From: Bacteroidetes bacterium RIFCSPLOWO2_12_FULL_37_12
Lineage (GTDB): Bacteria; Bacteroidota; Bacteroidia; 2-12-FULL-37-12
Reading direction: 5' to 3'
DNA length: 64,000 nt
Assembly: GCA_001769655.1 (NCBI GenBank)
Contig: MEPC01000042.1
Span: 157,125-221,124, forward strand
This document shows positions 43,924-52,098 of the stretch, one piece after another. The notes beneath the pieces were generated by a model, which ran no database searches, was not told where the DNA came from, and saw only the letters and a list, made by a program, of their open reading frames with translations. A program made the translations under genes and the position numbers. The first letter of the stretch is position 1. Each line of letters begins with the position of its first letter.

Positions 43924-46374
43924 ATGGCAGAAGAAAACAGCAACGGAGTATCTCAGGTGCAAAAGCCAAATCCGGCTCAGGAAATAGATTTTATTCTTCT
44001 GCTTAACATCGCCATACGCACCATTCCTGTCATTTTTTTTCTAATCATCGCAGGATTTATTTTTTCCTGGATTTACCTTCGTTATACGCAAGTGGTTTAT
44101 CGCTCATCCTGTCTTTTACAAATAGAAACCATTACCACCACCAGTTTTGTGGGATTAAAAGGAACGGAAAATAATTTATCCAGGGAATTAGAACTCATAA
44201 AATCAAAATACATTATTGAGGAAGCAGTTAGACGAAGTAACTGGGATGTTAGCTATTTTTCGGTGGGTAAAATTCAAAACACTGAACTTTATCTTAGCTC
44301 TCCATTTAAAGTAAAATACCTACTTTATGATAATTCAATTTATGAACGCGAATTTCATGTCGAATTTCTTGATAGCGAACATTTCAGATTATATTTTCAA
44401 GAAGAGGATGCCCGCTGGGAAATCAGCGCTAAATTTGGTGAGCCGGTTAAAGATAAACGGTTTGAGTTTACCTTCGAAAAAACGCATATCCCAGCAATAC
44501 CCGGTAACGAATATTTTTTCTTATTAAAGCCGGTGGATGAAGTCGTTGAAGATGTGACAAGCCGCATTGGAGCCGGTGTCGTAAATGCCGATGCCAAAAC
44601 CGTTAAAATTAATTATGATGACCATGTTTTTGAACGAACCGTTGATTTTGTCAATACGGTAGCCCATGTTTATATTGACAAGGAAATGGAGCAAAAAACA
44701 AAAGCCACTGAACAATCTCTGAAATTTATTACCGACCAGTTAAAAATTGTAGAAAAAGAAGTTCAGGATGCAGAGGCATCCCTGCAAATATTTAAACGAC
44801 AAAATAAAATTATAGACCCCGACTTGCGTTTATCGGTTATACCAAAAACACAAGTACAAAACCAGGATGCCCAAAAAGCTCAATTAGAATTAAAATTAAA
44901 AAGCATAGGTACGCTGATAGAATACCTTAAATCCGGTAAAGATATTGGGATGATTATACCCGCTTTGTCCGATTATTCCGGTGAAAACATGCCGGTTCAG
45001 CTTTTGCAGGAATTAAGCAATCTTCAAAAAAGAAAACAGGAACTTTCTTCCTATCTCACCGAAAACCATCATACCATCCTGGAATTAAATAAAGATATTA
45101 CTTCTCTGAATGCTTCCCTTATGCGCTCTGTAGAAGAACTTCAGAAAAATATTATAATTAAGCGATCTGAAATTGATAAAGTTGATGCCACTGAAACATT
45201 TCAACAAGAAGAAAACAATTTATCTGCTAGCGAAACGGAGTTTATGCGCCTGAAACGGAAATTTTCAGTAGCACAAAGCATCTACGAATTACTACTTGAA
45301 AAAGAAGCGCAACTGGCTATCAATAAATCAGGGATTACTTCCAACACCATGATGCTGGAAATCGCCAAATCAGGGTGGCAACTTTATCCCGATAATTTAT
45401 TGGTTTACTCCATGGGACCTGCCATCGGTATTCTTCTGGGCTTTCTGATAGTAGTTATCCGTTACTTAATGAATGACACCGTAAACAGCCGGAACGATGT
45501 GGAACGTTTAACTAAACTTCCTATTGTGGGTTTGGTAACCAAAGCCAGAAAAGAAAGTCAGTCGGCATTCCTGTATGTGATCGATCATCCAAAATCATTG
45601 CTTGCCGAATCATTGAGAGCCATCCGTTCAAACCTTGATTTTATAGCCGGCGACGAAACCTGCAAAGTGGTTTCAATTAGTTCTACTGTAAGTAAGGAAG
45701 GAAAAACGTTTATCGCCGCCAATCTGAGTGCCGTTATTGCTATGGCAGAGAAAAAAGTGGTCTGCCTTGATCTGGATTTACGAAGACCTAAGTTAAACCT
45801 TGCTTTCGGGTTAAATAATAACATAGGGATGAGTACATTATTGAGTCATCGCTGTTCGTTGGACGAAGCCATCATTCAAACTCAACTTGGGAACCTGAAT
45901 GTAATCCCCTCCGGTCCTATCCCACCGAACCCCTCCGAGCTGATACTTTCTCAAAGATTTCAGGATGTACTTATTGAATTAAAAAAAAGGTATTCTGTCA
46001 TCATCATTGACACACCACCGTTGGGTATGGTCACCGATGGAATGCATATATTCAGACATAGTCATATAGGAATGTATGTAGTAAGATTAGGGTTTACCAA
46101 ACGCCAATTTCTAAACACGCTGAATATTCTGAAAAATGAGAATTTAAAAATTAATTTTGCATTGGTATTAAATGCGGTAGGATACGGTGGTTCTTCTTAT
46201 GGGTACGGATATGGATATGGTTCCAGGTATGGATACGGTGGATATGGATATGGTTACGGATATGGATATGGTTACGGATATGGTTACGGAAACGGGGAGT
46301 CGAGTGGTTATTATACGGAAGAAGAAACTACCAAAACGGAAAAGAAAAACTGGCTTATAAAAATTTTTAAATAA
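43924..46374 (+). CDS. Wzc-like polysaccharide copolymerase / tyrosine kinase with Gly-Tyr tail
   Basis: 816 residues. N-terminal Wzz domain with a membrane helix (~27-49), a long periplasmic region with coiled coils (~260-470, GNVR-like), and a second helix (~497-518). A cytosolic BY-kinase follows: Walker A 'VSKEGKTF' (~590), Walker A' 'VVCLDLDLRRPK' (~613), Walker B 'IIIDTPPLG' (~692). It controls polymer length and autophosphorylates on C-terminal tyrosines. That tail is extreme here: 17 Tyr between about 754 and 797, mostly as Gly-Tyr dipeptides. The PHP-type phosphatase 79 bp downstream would reverse the phosphorylation. Confidence 0.93.
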   Translation: MAEENSNGVSQVQKPNPAQEIDFILLLNIAIRTIPVIFFLIIAGFIFSWIYLRYTQVVYRSSCLLQIETITTTSFVGLKGTENNLSRELELIKSKYIIEEAVRRSNWDVSYFSVGKIQNTELYLSSPFKVKYLLYDNSIYEREFHVEFLDSEHFRLYFQEEDARWEISAKFGEPVKDKRFEFTFEKTHIPAIPGNEYFFLLKPVDEVVEDVTSRIGAGVVNADAKTVKINYDDHVFERTVDFVNTVAHVYIDKEMEQKTKATEQSLKFITDQLKIVEKEVQDAEASLQIFKRQNKIIDPDLRLSVIPKTQVQNQDAQKAQLELKLKSIGTLIEYLKSGKDIGMIIPALSDYSGENMPVQLLQELSNLQKRKQELSSYLTENHHTILELNKDITSLNASLMRSVEELQKNIIIKRSEIDKVDATETFQQEENNLSASETEFMRLKRKFSVAQSIYELLLEKEAQLAINKSGITSNTMMLEIAKSGWQLYPDNLLVYSMGPAIGILLGFLIVVIRYLMNDTVNSRNDVERLTKLPIVGLVTKARKESQSAFLYVIDHPKSLLAESLRAIRSNLDFIAGDETCKVVSISSTVSKEGKTFIAANLSAVIAMAEKKVVCLDLDLRRPKLNLAFGLNNNIGMSTLLSHRCSLDEAIIQTQLGNLNVIPSGPIPPNPSELILSQRFQDVLIELKKRYSVIIIDTPPLGMVTDGMHIFRHSHIGMYVVRLGFTKRQFLNTLNILKNENLKINFALVLNAVGYGGSSYGYGYGYGSRYGYGGYGYGYGYGYGYGYGYGNGESSGYYTEEETTKTEKKNWLIKIFK
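46183..46314 (+). repeat. GGATAT/GGTTAC repeat encoding Gly-Tyr tail
   Basis: Hexanucleotide-like units GGATAT, GGTTAC and GGATAC in tandem, encoding (GY)n. Synonymous TAT/TAC mixing indicates an aged repeat rather than fresh slippage. Confidence 0.9.
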
Positions 46375-46394
46375 TGGTTCTTCTTTAAATCCAA

Positions 46395-46431
46395 CCTCAC
46401 CCCAGCCCCTCTCCAAAAAAATGGAGAGGGG
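46395..46431 (-). repeat. CCCCTCTCC hairpin repeat, copy 2
   Basis: CCTCACCCCAG, then CCCCTCTCC-N8-GGAGAGGGG; inverted relative to 43799-43832. It sits between the wzc-like gene and the phosphatase gene. Confidence 0.85.
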
Positions 46432-46453
46432 TGAGAAATAAACAAAATTTTTT

Positions 46454-47218
46454 ATGATGTTTGAATTCCTGAAAAAATTTTTAGGTGGTGGCGCTGAAGA
46501 CATGGAGGATACAGAATTTTTTCCGGTGACTACAGACATGCACTCGCATTTGATTCCCGGTATTGATGATGGAGCAAAAACAACAGAGGATAGCATCCGG
46601 CTTATTCAGGGACTTCAAACCTTGGGATATGCACGCTTAATTACTACCCCACACATAACCGGTGACCATTATAAAAATACTCCCGAAATAATTTTGACGG
46701 GTCTTAATGCACTCCAACAGGTGTTAGCAGAAAGAAAAATTGAAGTGTCATTGCATGCCGCCGCGGAGTATTTTTTAGACGAGTGGTTCTTGAAAAAACT
46801 CCAACAGGGAAAATTATTATCTTTCGGCAGTGAAAATTATGTGTTGGTAGAAACCGGTTTTTTAAACAAACCGGCAAATTTCACGCAGATTATTTCTGAA
46901 ATCAAATCAGCCGGATATAAGCCCATATTGGCACATCCGGAAAGATACTTATATTTGTATGATGATTTTAATCATTATTTCCGGTTGCGAGAGAGCGGAA
47001 TATTATTTCAATTAAATTTATTATCGCTTACCGGTCATTATGGTCCTAAAGCAAAAAAAATTGCCGAAGAATTAATTGATGCCCGTCTTATTGACTTAGC
47101 CGGAACTGATTTACACTCAGAATCGCATTTGGATAAATTAATGATGCTTAAAAAATTACCCTATTACAGGAAGTTAATGCGTCTTCCTTTGCTAAATGAT
47201 TCAATAGATATACAATAG
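46454..47218 (+). CDS. CpsB/YwqE-type PHP tyrosine-protein phosphatase
   Basis: 254 residues. PHP-fold metal-dependent phosphatase: 'DMHSHLIPGIDDGAK' (~28-42), 'ITTPHITGDHYKN', 'YKPILAHPERYLY' and 'LAGTDLHSESH' supply the metal ligands. It dephosphorylates the tyrosine tail of the Wzc-like kinase, setting polymer export cycles. ATG codons at 46454 and 46457 are both possible. It closes the polysaccharide cluster; AT-rich repeats follow. Confidence 0.9.
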   Translation: MMFEFLKKFLGGGAEDMEDTEFFPVTTDMHSHLIPGIDDGAKTTEDSIRLIQGLQTLGYARLITTPHITGDHYKNTPEIILTGLNALQQVLAERKIEVSLHAAAEYFLDEWFLKKLQQGKLLSFGSENYVLVETGFLNKPANFTQIISEIKSAGYKPILAHPERYLYLYDDFNHYFRLRESGILFQLNLLSLTGHYGPKAKKIAEELIDARLIDLAGTDLHSESHLDKLMMLKKLPYYRKLMRLPLLNDSIDIQ

Positions 47219-47371
47219 TAATACAATGGTAACTCAATAGTAATACGATAGTAATAAAATAGTAATACAATGGTAATTCAATGGTATTACAACCGTATTA
47301 CAACTGTATTACTATTGAATTACCCTTGATTGACCAATGACTAATGACCAACGACCAATTTCCAACGCCCC
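47219..47371. repeat. AATAGTAATAC direct and inverted repeats, then ATGACCAA words
   Basis: About six copies of (A/G)TAGTAATAC and ATGGTAAT up to 47290, then reversed copies GTATTAC to 47323. GGTAATTCAATGGTATTAC and its near-complement form a hairpin. From 47330 the words TGACCAATGACTAATGACC lead into the Crp gene, whose ATGACC start is itself one of the words. Confidence 0.75.
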
Positions 47372-48085
47372 ATGACCACACACATTCAACCCGGCTCCTG
47401 CAATTTTCCTGATACAGATTTTTCTTCTTATCTTACCGCTGAAGATATTCAGATTCTCAACCGCCATAAAACCTGCTCTACTTATAAAAAAGGGCAAATC
47501 GTTTTTAATGAAGGAAACTCGCCATTTGGATTATATTTTCTTTCCCATGGCAGTATTAAATTATGGAGAGAAACAATTAAAGATAAAGAAGTAATTATAC
47601 GCTTGATTAAATGCGGTGAAATATTTGGCTATCGTTCCCTTTTAAGCAATGAGCCCTATAAAGCGAGCGCCACTACCCTGGAAGATTCAATAGTTTGCTT
47701 TTATTATAAAGAGGATTTTGTAGAAGTAATGAACCGTAATTCAACGTTTACTAAGCAACTTCTTCACCTTGTTGCGAGTGATATGGGAGAAATGGAAGAA
47801 AGTATCGGAAGCATGGCACATAAATCCATACGCGAGCGCATCGCCGAAAAGTTAATTATGCTCAACAATGAATTCGGAATAAATCAAGAAGGGAAAATCA
47901 TAATCAATGTTTTGTTATCACGAAAGGACATGGCAGATATAACCGGAACCACTACGGAACAAATTTCCCTGTTTCTGTCAGAATTTAAAAAAGAAGGGGT
48001 TATTTTATTTACCGAAGATAAAAAAATTCAAATACTTAAATTAGAAAAGCTGATTCAGATGAGTAAGTTTAATAATACAGATTGA
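47372..48085 (+). CDS. Crp/Fnr family transcriptional regulator 1
   Basis: 237 residues. N-terminal cyclic-nucleotide-binding fold (~35-140: 'KGQIVFNEGNSPFGLYFLSHGSIKLW', in pieces; 'GEIFGYRSLLSNEPY') and C-terminal winged helix (~150-220: 'SIRERIAEKLIML', recognition helix 'SRKDMADITGTTTEQISLFLSEF'). No FNR-type Cys cluster is present. It lies 199 bp upstream of the outer-membrane barrel that opens the respiratory module, and probably senses a small ligand or redox signal to control it. Confidence 0.9.
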   Translation: MTTHIQPGSCNFPDTDFSSYLTAEDIQILNRHKTCSTYKKGQIVFNEGNSPFGLYFLSHGSIKLWRETIKDKEVIIRLIKCGEIFGYRSLLSNEPYKASATTLEDSIVCFYYKEDFVEVMNRNSTFTKQLLHLVASDMGEMEESIGSMAHKSIRERIAEKLIMLNNEFGINQEGKIIINVLLSRKDMADITGTTTEQISLFLSEFKKEGVILFTEDKKIQILKLEKLIQMSKFNNTD

Positions 48086-48136
48086 TTTTTTTCTACTTTT
48101 TTTACAACTACCTGTGGATTATAACAAATTCAACTG

Positions 48137-48149
48137 ACATAAATCATGT
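48137..48149. promoter_or_regulatory. Possible Crp/Fnr half-site palindrome
   Basis: ACAT-AAATC-ATGT in the 199-bp gap before the barrel gene. A weak candidate for binding by either flanking regulator. Confidence 0.25.
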
Positions 48150-48235
48150 TTTCTTTTATTAAAAAAAGAGCATTTTGTGATGAAAAAAGGTAGTCGTATA
48201 TGATAACGGTTATAAACCTATCTCTTTTTCCCATC

Positions 48236-48243
48236 TAATTTTG
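48236..48243 (+). promoter_or_regulatory. -7 element TAATTTTG before the respiratory module
   Basis: Perfect TAnnTTTG 41 bp before the ATG at 48285, with no TTTG at the -33 distance. The lack of a -33 fits an activator-dependent promoter. Confidence 0.5.
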
Positions 48244-48284
48244 TCCGTGTAAATAATATCATTTACTCAAAATAAAACTTAACG

Positions 48285-49514
48285 ATGAAAACCTTAAAAA
48301 ATACTCTGAAAAAAGCGCTCTTTCTGGCAACGATAGCCGGATTGACAACTTTTTCTATTGCCTTTTCACAAGAAAAGCCAAAAGAAGAATTTAAACCATC
48401 CGGAAAAGTTTGGGGGCTAACCTTCGGTGATTTTTATTGGAAAATGGGTGGAGATACTCTTGCGGATAAGACACCATGGGGTGGTTCAGAATTTGGAAAA
48501 AAATATAAAGGACAATCCGGAATAACTTTCCGAAGGATTTATCTTGGCTATGATTATCAACTCGCTCCAAATTTTAATGCAAAATTTCTTTTGGAAGGAG
48601 GAGACGGAGTTACTACCGGCGGCGGAGATAGAACGGTTTATATCAAAGCCGCTAACTTAGAATGGAAAAACATTATTAAGAGGCACTCATTATATATAGG
48701 TCAAGTGGGAACAACCAGTTTTTCAACCGCTGAGGGAACCTGGGGACTACGCGCTGTTGAAAAAGTAGTAGGCGATGCACGCGGATGGCTCCCTTCTAAC
48801 GATTTAGGGTTCAGATGGTCCGGACAGTTGGACTCATCCGGAAACTTTGGTTATCATTTATTATATGGTACAGGAAAAGGTTCCAAACCCGAAGACAACA
48901 ACTTCAGGAAATATTTTATGGGCGTAGATGCAAAATTGATGGACAAAAAAATAATTTTCGCTTTCAATTATGATTTTGAAACACAAGCCGCTTACGACAA
49001 AGATTATTTGCCATCAAAAACAGATTCATTACCGCAAAGCAAATCTACCATAGAAGCTTTCCTTGGTCTTCAATTAGAAAATTTTACAGTAGGATTTGAA
49101 TTAGTTAATCAAACCCAAGTCAATAATAAAAGTCAAAAAGATACTGTAGTAACAAAAGATACCTTATTAGATGTGAAACCGTTTGGCATATCCTTTTTTG
49201 TAAAGGCAAGTGTAATTAAAGACAAACTACTACTATTTGGCAGATACGATATGGTAAATCAGGATACTGAATACAAAAGTGACAGAAAATACAAAGCACT
49301 TGCTTATAAACCCTATAACGAAACGTTTATGACCTTCGGTTTGGATTGGACACCAAACAAGAATGTTCATATTATTCCCAATATCTGGATAAACAGTTAT
49401 ACAGATAACAGAAAGAAACCCGATGGATACGACAAAACGAAGGACTTTGGTAAATATTGGGAAAGAAGTGCTGATTTTGTTCCAAGATTGACTTTCTTTT
49501 ATGTATTTAAATAA
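48285..49514 (+). CDS. Outer-membrane beta-barrel (porin-like)
   Basis: 409 residues. Signal peptide with Ala-rich core (KALFLATIAGLTTFSIAFSQ). The mature protein is strand-rich with aromatic girdles ('FRRIYLGYDYQLAPNFNAKFLLEG', in pieces; 'FMGVDAKLMDKKIIFAFNYDFE'; 'FMTFGLDWTPNKNVHIIPNIWIN') and ends in Phe-containing YVFK, as expected for a phosphate-selective-porin-like barrel. It opens the module and may admit the substrate of the molybdoenzyme. The next gene follows after 31 bp. Confidence 0.8.
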   Translation: MKTLKNTLKKALFLATIAGLTTFSIAFSQEKPKEEFKPSGKVWGLTFGDFYWKMGGDTLADKTPWGGSEFGKKYKGQSGITFRRIYLGYDYQLAPNFNAKFLLEGGDGVTTGGGDRTVYIKAANLEWKNIIKRHSLYIGQVGTTSFSTAEGTWGLRAVEKVVGDARGWLPSNDLGFRWSGQLDSSGNFGYHLLYGTGKGSKPEDNNFRKYFMGVDAKLMDKKIIFAFNYDFETQAAYDKDYLPSKTDSLPQSKSTIEAFLGLQLENFTVGFELVNQTQVNNKSQKDTVVTKDTLLDVKPFGISFFVKASVIKDKLLLFGRYDMVNQDTEYKSDRKYKALAYKPYNETFMTFGLDWTPNKNVHIIPNIWINSYTDNRKKPDGYDKTKDFGKYWERSADFVPRLTFFYVFK

Positions 49515-49545
49515 TTGAAAATTGAGCATTTAACTACAATTAAAT

Positions 49546-50775
49546 ATGAAATCATCAGAAACCACAACACCAAAAAAATTAGCGGCACAAACGCTAATAG
49601 AAGCTGGAAATCAACTTATGTTTTCCAATCACTTCACCGGTGCAATCAAAGAATACAACAGAGCGATTGAAACAGACAACGCCAATGCCACAGCATATTA
49701 TCAGCGTGGATGGGCAAAGTTACAAAATGGTGACAGGGAAGGAGGCATCTGTGATTGGAACACAGCTATTAAATTAAATCCGGATTATGCAGATGCTTAC
49801 GCTGACAGAGCGGCTACCCGTGTAGCCGTCAATGATTTATCCGCGGCATTGTCTGATTATAAAACTGCATTGCAAATAGATCCTGCAAAAAAAAATACTC
49901 TTCTGCCAATCATCACTAAAATAGAGAATGAACTTAAAACAACTTCGAAAGAAAAAGAACCTGTGGATACATACCTTGAAAAAGAAACCGGGATGAATTC
50001 AGTGAGTCGTAGTGAATTTTTGAAAACGATTGGTGGAATGGCGCTTGTCACTTCTGCACTATCAATGTCCGGATGCAATAAGATAGAAGGATTTAACGGA
50101 AAAAAAGGAGCCGGCTGGGGATTCATTATTGATTTACAACGATGCGTTGCGTGCAAGGCATGCGTGATTGCCTGCAAAAATGAGAACAAAACACCTCCAG
50201 GCGTTGCATATAATATGTTTATTGAAGAAGAACATGGAGAATTTCCAAATACATTCTCCAATTATTTCACTCGTCCATGCATGCATTGTGAAAAAAGTTC
50301 CTGCTCAATGGTTTGCCCTGTTTCTGCTACCTATCATCGGGAAGATGGTATTGTAGTAGTGGATTACAATAAGTGTATCGGGTGCCGTTATTGCATTGCT
50401 TCATGTCCCTACGGTGCGCGTTCGTTTGATTACGGACATAATTATATTGCCGATCCCAATAATCCTTACAATCTCATTCCATCAGGCGAATACAACGGTA
50501 AATTTGGTTTGAGAAAAGATGGAGGTTCTCCTATAGGAAATGTAAGAAAATGTATGTTGTGCCTGCACTTACAAGACGAAAAAGGAGAATACACGGAGCC
50601 ACCCGCTTGCTCCAGAACCTGTATGGGCAAAGCCATTCATTTCGGCGATTTGAAAGATCCAAACGGAAAATGCCTCGTTCACGGTGAAAATTTACATGAG
50701 TTGATTGCAAGAAGAAATCATCATCGTTTAAAAGAAGAATTGGGTAACGAGCCAAATGTTTATTATTTGACATAA
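49546..50775 (+). CDS. TPR-fused four-cluster ferredoxin (PsrB/TtrB/DsrO-like)
   Basis: 409 residues. Residues ~10-125 hold three TPRs ('AYYQRGWAKLQNGDREGGI', 'AYADRAATRVAVNDLSAALSDY'). Residues 150-177 read MNSVSRSEFLKTIGGMALVT then SALSMSGC, a Tat-like lipoprotein signal with only one Arg in the twin position. After it are four [4Fe-4S] Cys groups: CVACKACVIAC (200-210), CMHC...CSMVCP, CIGCRYCIASCP and CMLC...CSRTC. It is the electron-transfer subunit between the NrfD protein and the molybdoenzyme. ATG 49993 (Met150) is an alternative start giving a conventional 260-residue exported subunit, in which case the TPR region would not be part of it. Confidence 0.85.
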   Translation: MKSSETTTPKKLAAQTLIEAGNQLMFSNHFTGAIKEYNRAIETDNANATAYYQRGWAKLQNGDREGGICDWNTAIKLNPDYADAYADRAATRVAVNDLSAALSDYKTALQIDPAKKNTLLPIITKIENELKTTSKEKEPVDTYLEKETGMNSVSRSEFLKTIGGMALVTSALSMSGCNKIEGFNGKKGAGWGFIIDLQRCVACKACVIACKNENKTPPGVAYNMFIEEEHGEFPNTFSNYFTRPCMHCEKSSCSMVCPVSATYHREDGIVVVDYNKCIGCRYCIASCPYGARSFDYGHNYIADPNNPYNLIPSGEYNGKFGLRKDGGSPIGNVRKCMLCLHLQDEKGEYTEPPACSRTCMGKAIHFGDLKDPNGKCLVHGENLHELIARRNHHRLKEELGNEPNVYYLT

Positions 50776-50783
50776 TATAATTG

Positions 50784-50812
50784 GTATAGACGGGTTTAAA
50801 ACCCGTCTATAC
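50784..50812. repeat. 14-bp inverted repeat between ferredoxin and nrfD genes
   Basis: GTATAGACGGGTTT-A-AAACCCGTCTATAC, perfect arms with 1-nt centre, in the 71-bp gap. No T-run follows. It could set relative expression of the two genes or be a dispersed hairpin. Confidence 0.8.
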
Positions 50813-50846
50813 TATCATTAATCATTTGTTATAAAATCTAATCAAT

Positions 50847-52067
50847 ATGAATGCAACATCAATACAAGACACCTCTGCAAACAAAGGTTTGCGGAACTTT
50901 GGATATGCAATCCTGACAATAATAACCCTTATCGGTTTATATGCCATTTTTGTAAGGTTTAAGGAAGGGCTTATGGTGACTAATATGACGCAAAATGTTC
51001 CCTGGGGGTTCTGGGTGGCATTCTATATTTATTTTATCGGTTTATCCGCCGGTTCATTTCTGCTTTCCACTTTAATTTATGTTTTCAAAATGGAACAATA
51101 TGAAAAAGCCGGAAAATTGGCACTCATTCAGGCATTGTTATGTATGTTGATGGCAGTTTGGCTCATATTCATAGACCTTGGGCATCCGAGCAGGGCTTAC
51201 AGAGTGCTTACCAACTGGCACAGTACTTCTGTTCTTGCTTGGGAAGCGATGTTTTATGGTCTGTATATAGTCGTAATTATTGCAGAACTCTATTATGTAA
51301 TGCGGGCTGATTTTCACTTTATGAAAACCGGTTCACCATTATCCACTGATTTAGTAGCAGAAGGAAAAAAATGGTTGATGATTCTTGGAATCATCGGAAT
51401 TCCTGTAGCTATTGGAGTACACGGAGGAACTGGAGCATTATTTGCAGTCGCAAAAGCAAGACCGGGCTGGTTTAGTGGTTTATTCCCCATTATCTTCTTA
51501 GTATCTGCTTTAGCTTCGGGTGGTGGCTTACTGGCTTTCATTACCTCTCTCACTTCAAAATTGCCTCAACCGGAAAAATTAAAATTAGTAAAATCTCTTA
51601 TGTCGCTGACTGTCGGTGTAATCGCATTTGACATGTTGCTATTTACTTCAGAAATTTTCATTACTTTCTATGGAGGAATTTCACATGAAGTTAAATCTTG
51701 GACGTTGACTATTTTTGGTCCAAACTGGCCGGTTTTCTGGTTTGTTCAGGTAGGTCTTGGTATGTTAGCACCCATCCTGATTGTCGCCAATAAAAATACT
51801 TCCTCCTCTATCAAATGGCTTGGGTTTGCAGGACTTTGCGTGGTGGTCGGTATCATAGGAACCCGTCTTAACATTGTGATTCCGCCACAGATTACACCAA
51901 CGTTTGATACATTGCCGGAAGCAAATCATCATTTCCGTTTTTCTTACGGATATTTTCCAAGTATCAATGAATGGTTGGTAGCAATAGGAAGCATTTCATT
52001 AATAATCTGGGCATTCATTTATTCACTAAAAAAATTTCCCGTAAATACGCTACACAACACAAAATAA
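50847..52067 (+). CDS. nrfD: NrfD/PsrC-type membrane subunit
   Basis: 406 residues with about nine to ten hydrophobic helices. 'VPWGFWVAFYIYFIGLSAGSFLLS' (in pieces), 'DLGHPSRAYRVLTNWHSTSVLAWEAMFYG' (in pieces) and 'GGTGALFAVAKARPGW' are NrfD-family landmarks. It binds quinone in the inner membrane and links the quinone pool to the ferredoxin subunit. Its end is 31 bp from the preferred molybdoenzyme ATG. Confidence 0.92.
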   Translation: MNATSIQDTSANKGLRNFGYAILTIITLIGLYAIFVRFKEGLMVTNMTQNVPWGFWVAFYIYFIGLSAGSFLLSTLIYVFKMEQYEKAGKLALIQALLCMLMAVWLIFIDLGHPSRAYRVLTNWHSTSVLAWEAMFYGLYIVVIIAELYYVMRADFHFMKTGSPLSTDLVAEGKKWLMILGIIGIPVAIGVHGGTGALFAVAKARPGWFSGLFPIIFLVSALASGGGLLAFITSLTSKLPQPEKLKLVKSLMSLTVGVIAFDMLLFTSEIFITFYGGISHEVKSWTLTIFGPNWPVFWFVQVGLGMLAPILIVANKNTSSSIKWLGFAGLCVVVGIIGTRLNIVIPPQITPTFDTLPEANHHFRFSYGYFPSINEWLVAIGSISLIIWAFIYSLKKFPVNTLHNTK

Positions 52068-52098
52068 ATTGCAACCAGAAAAAATTAATAAAAAAATT

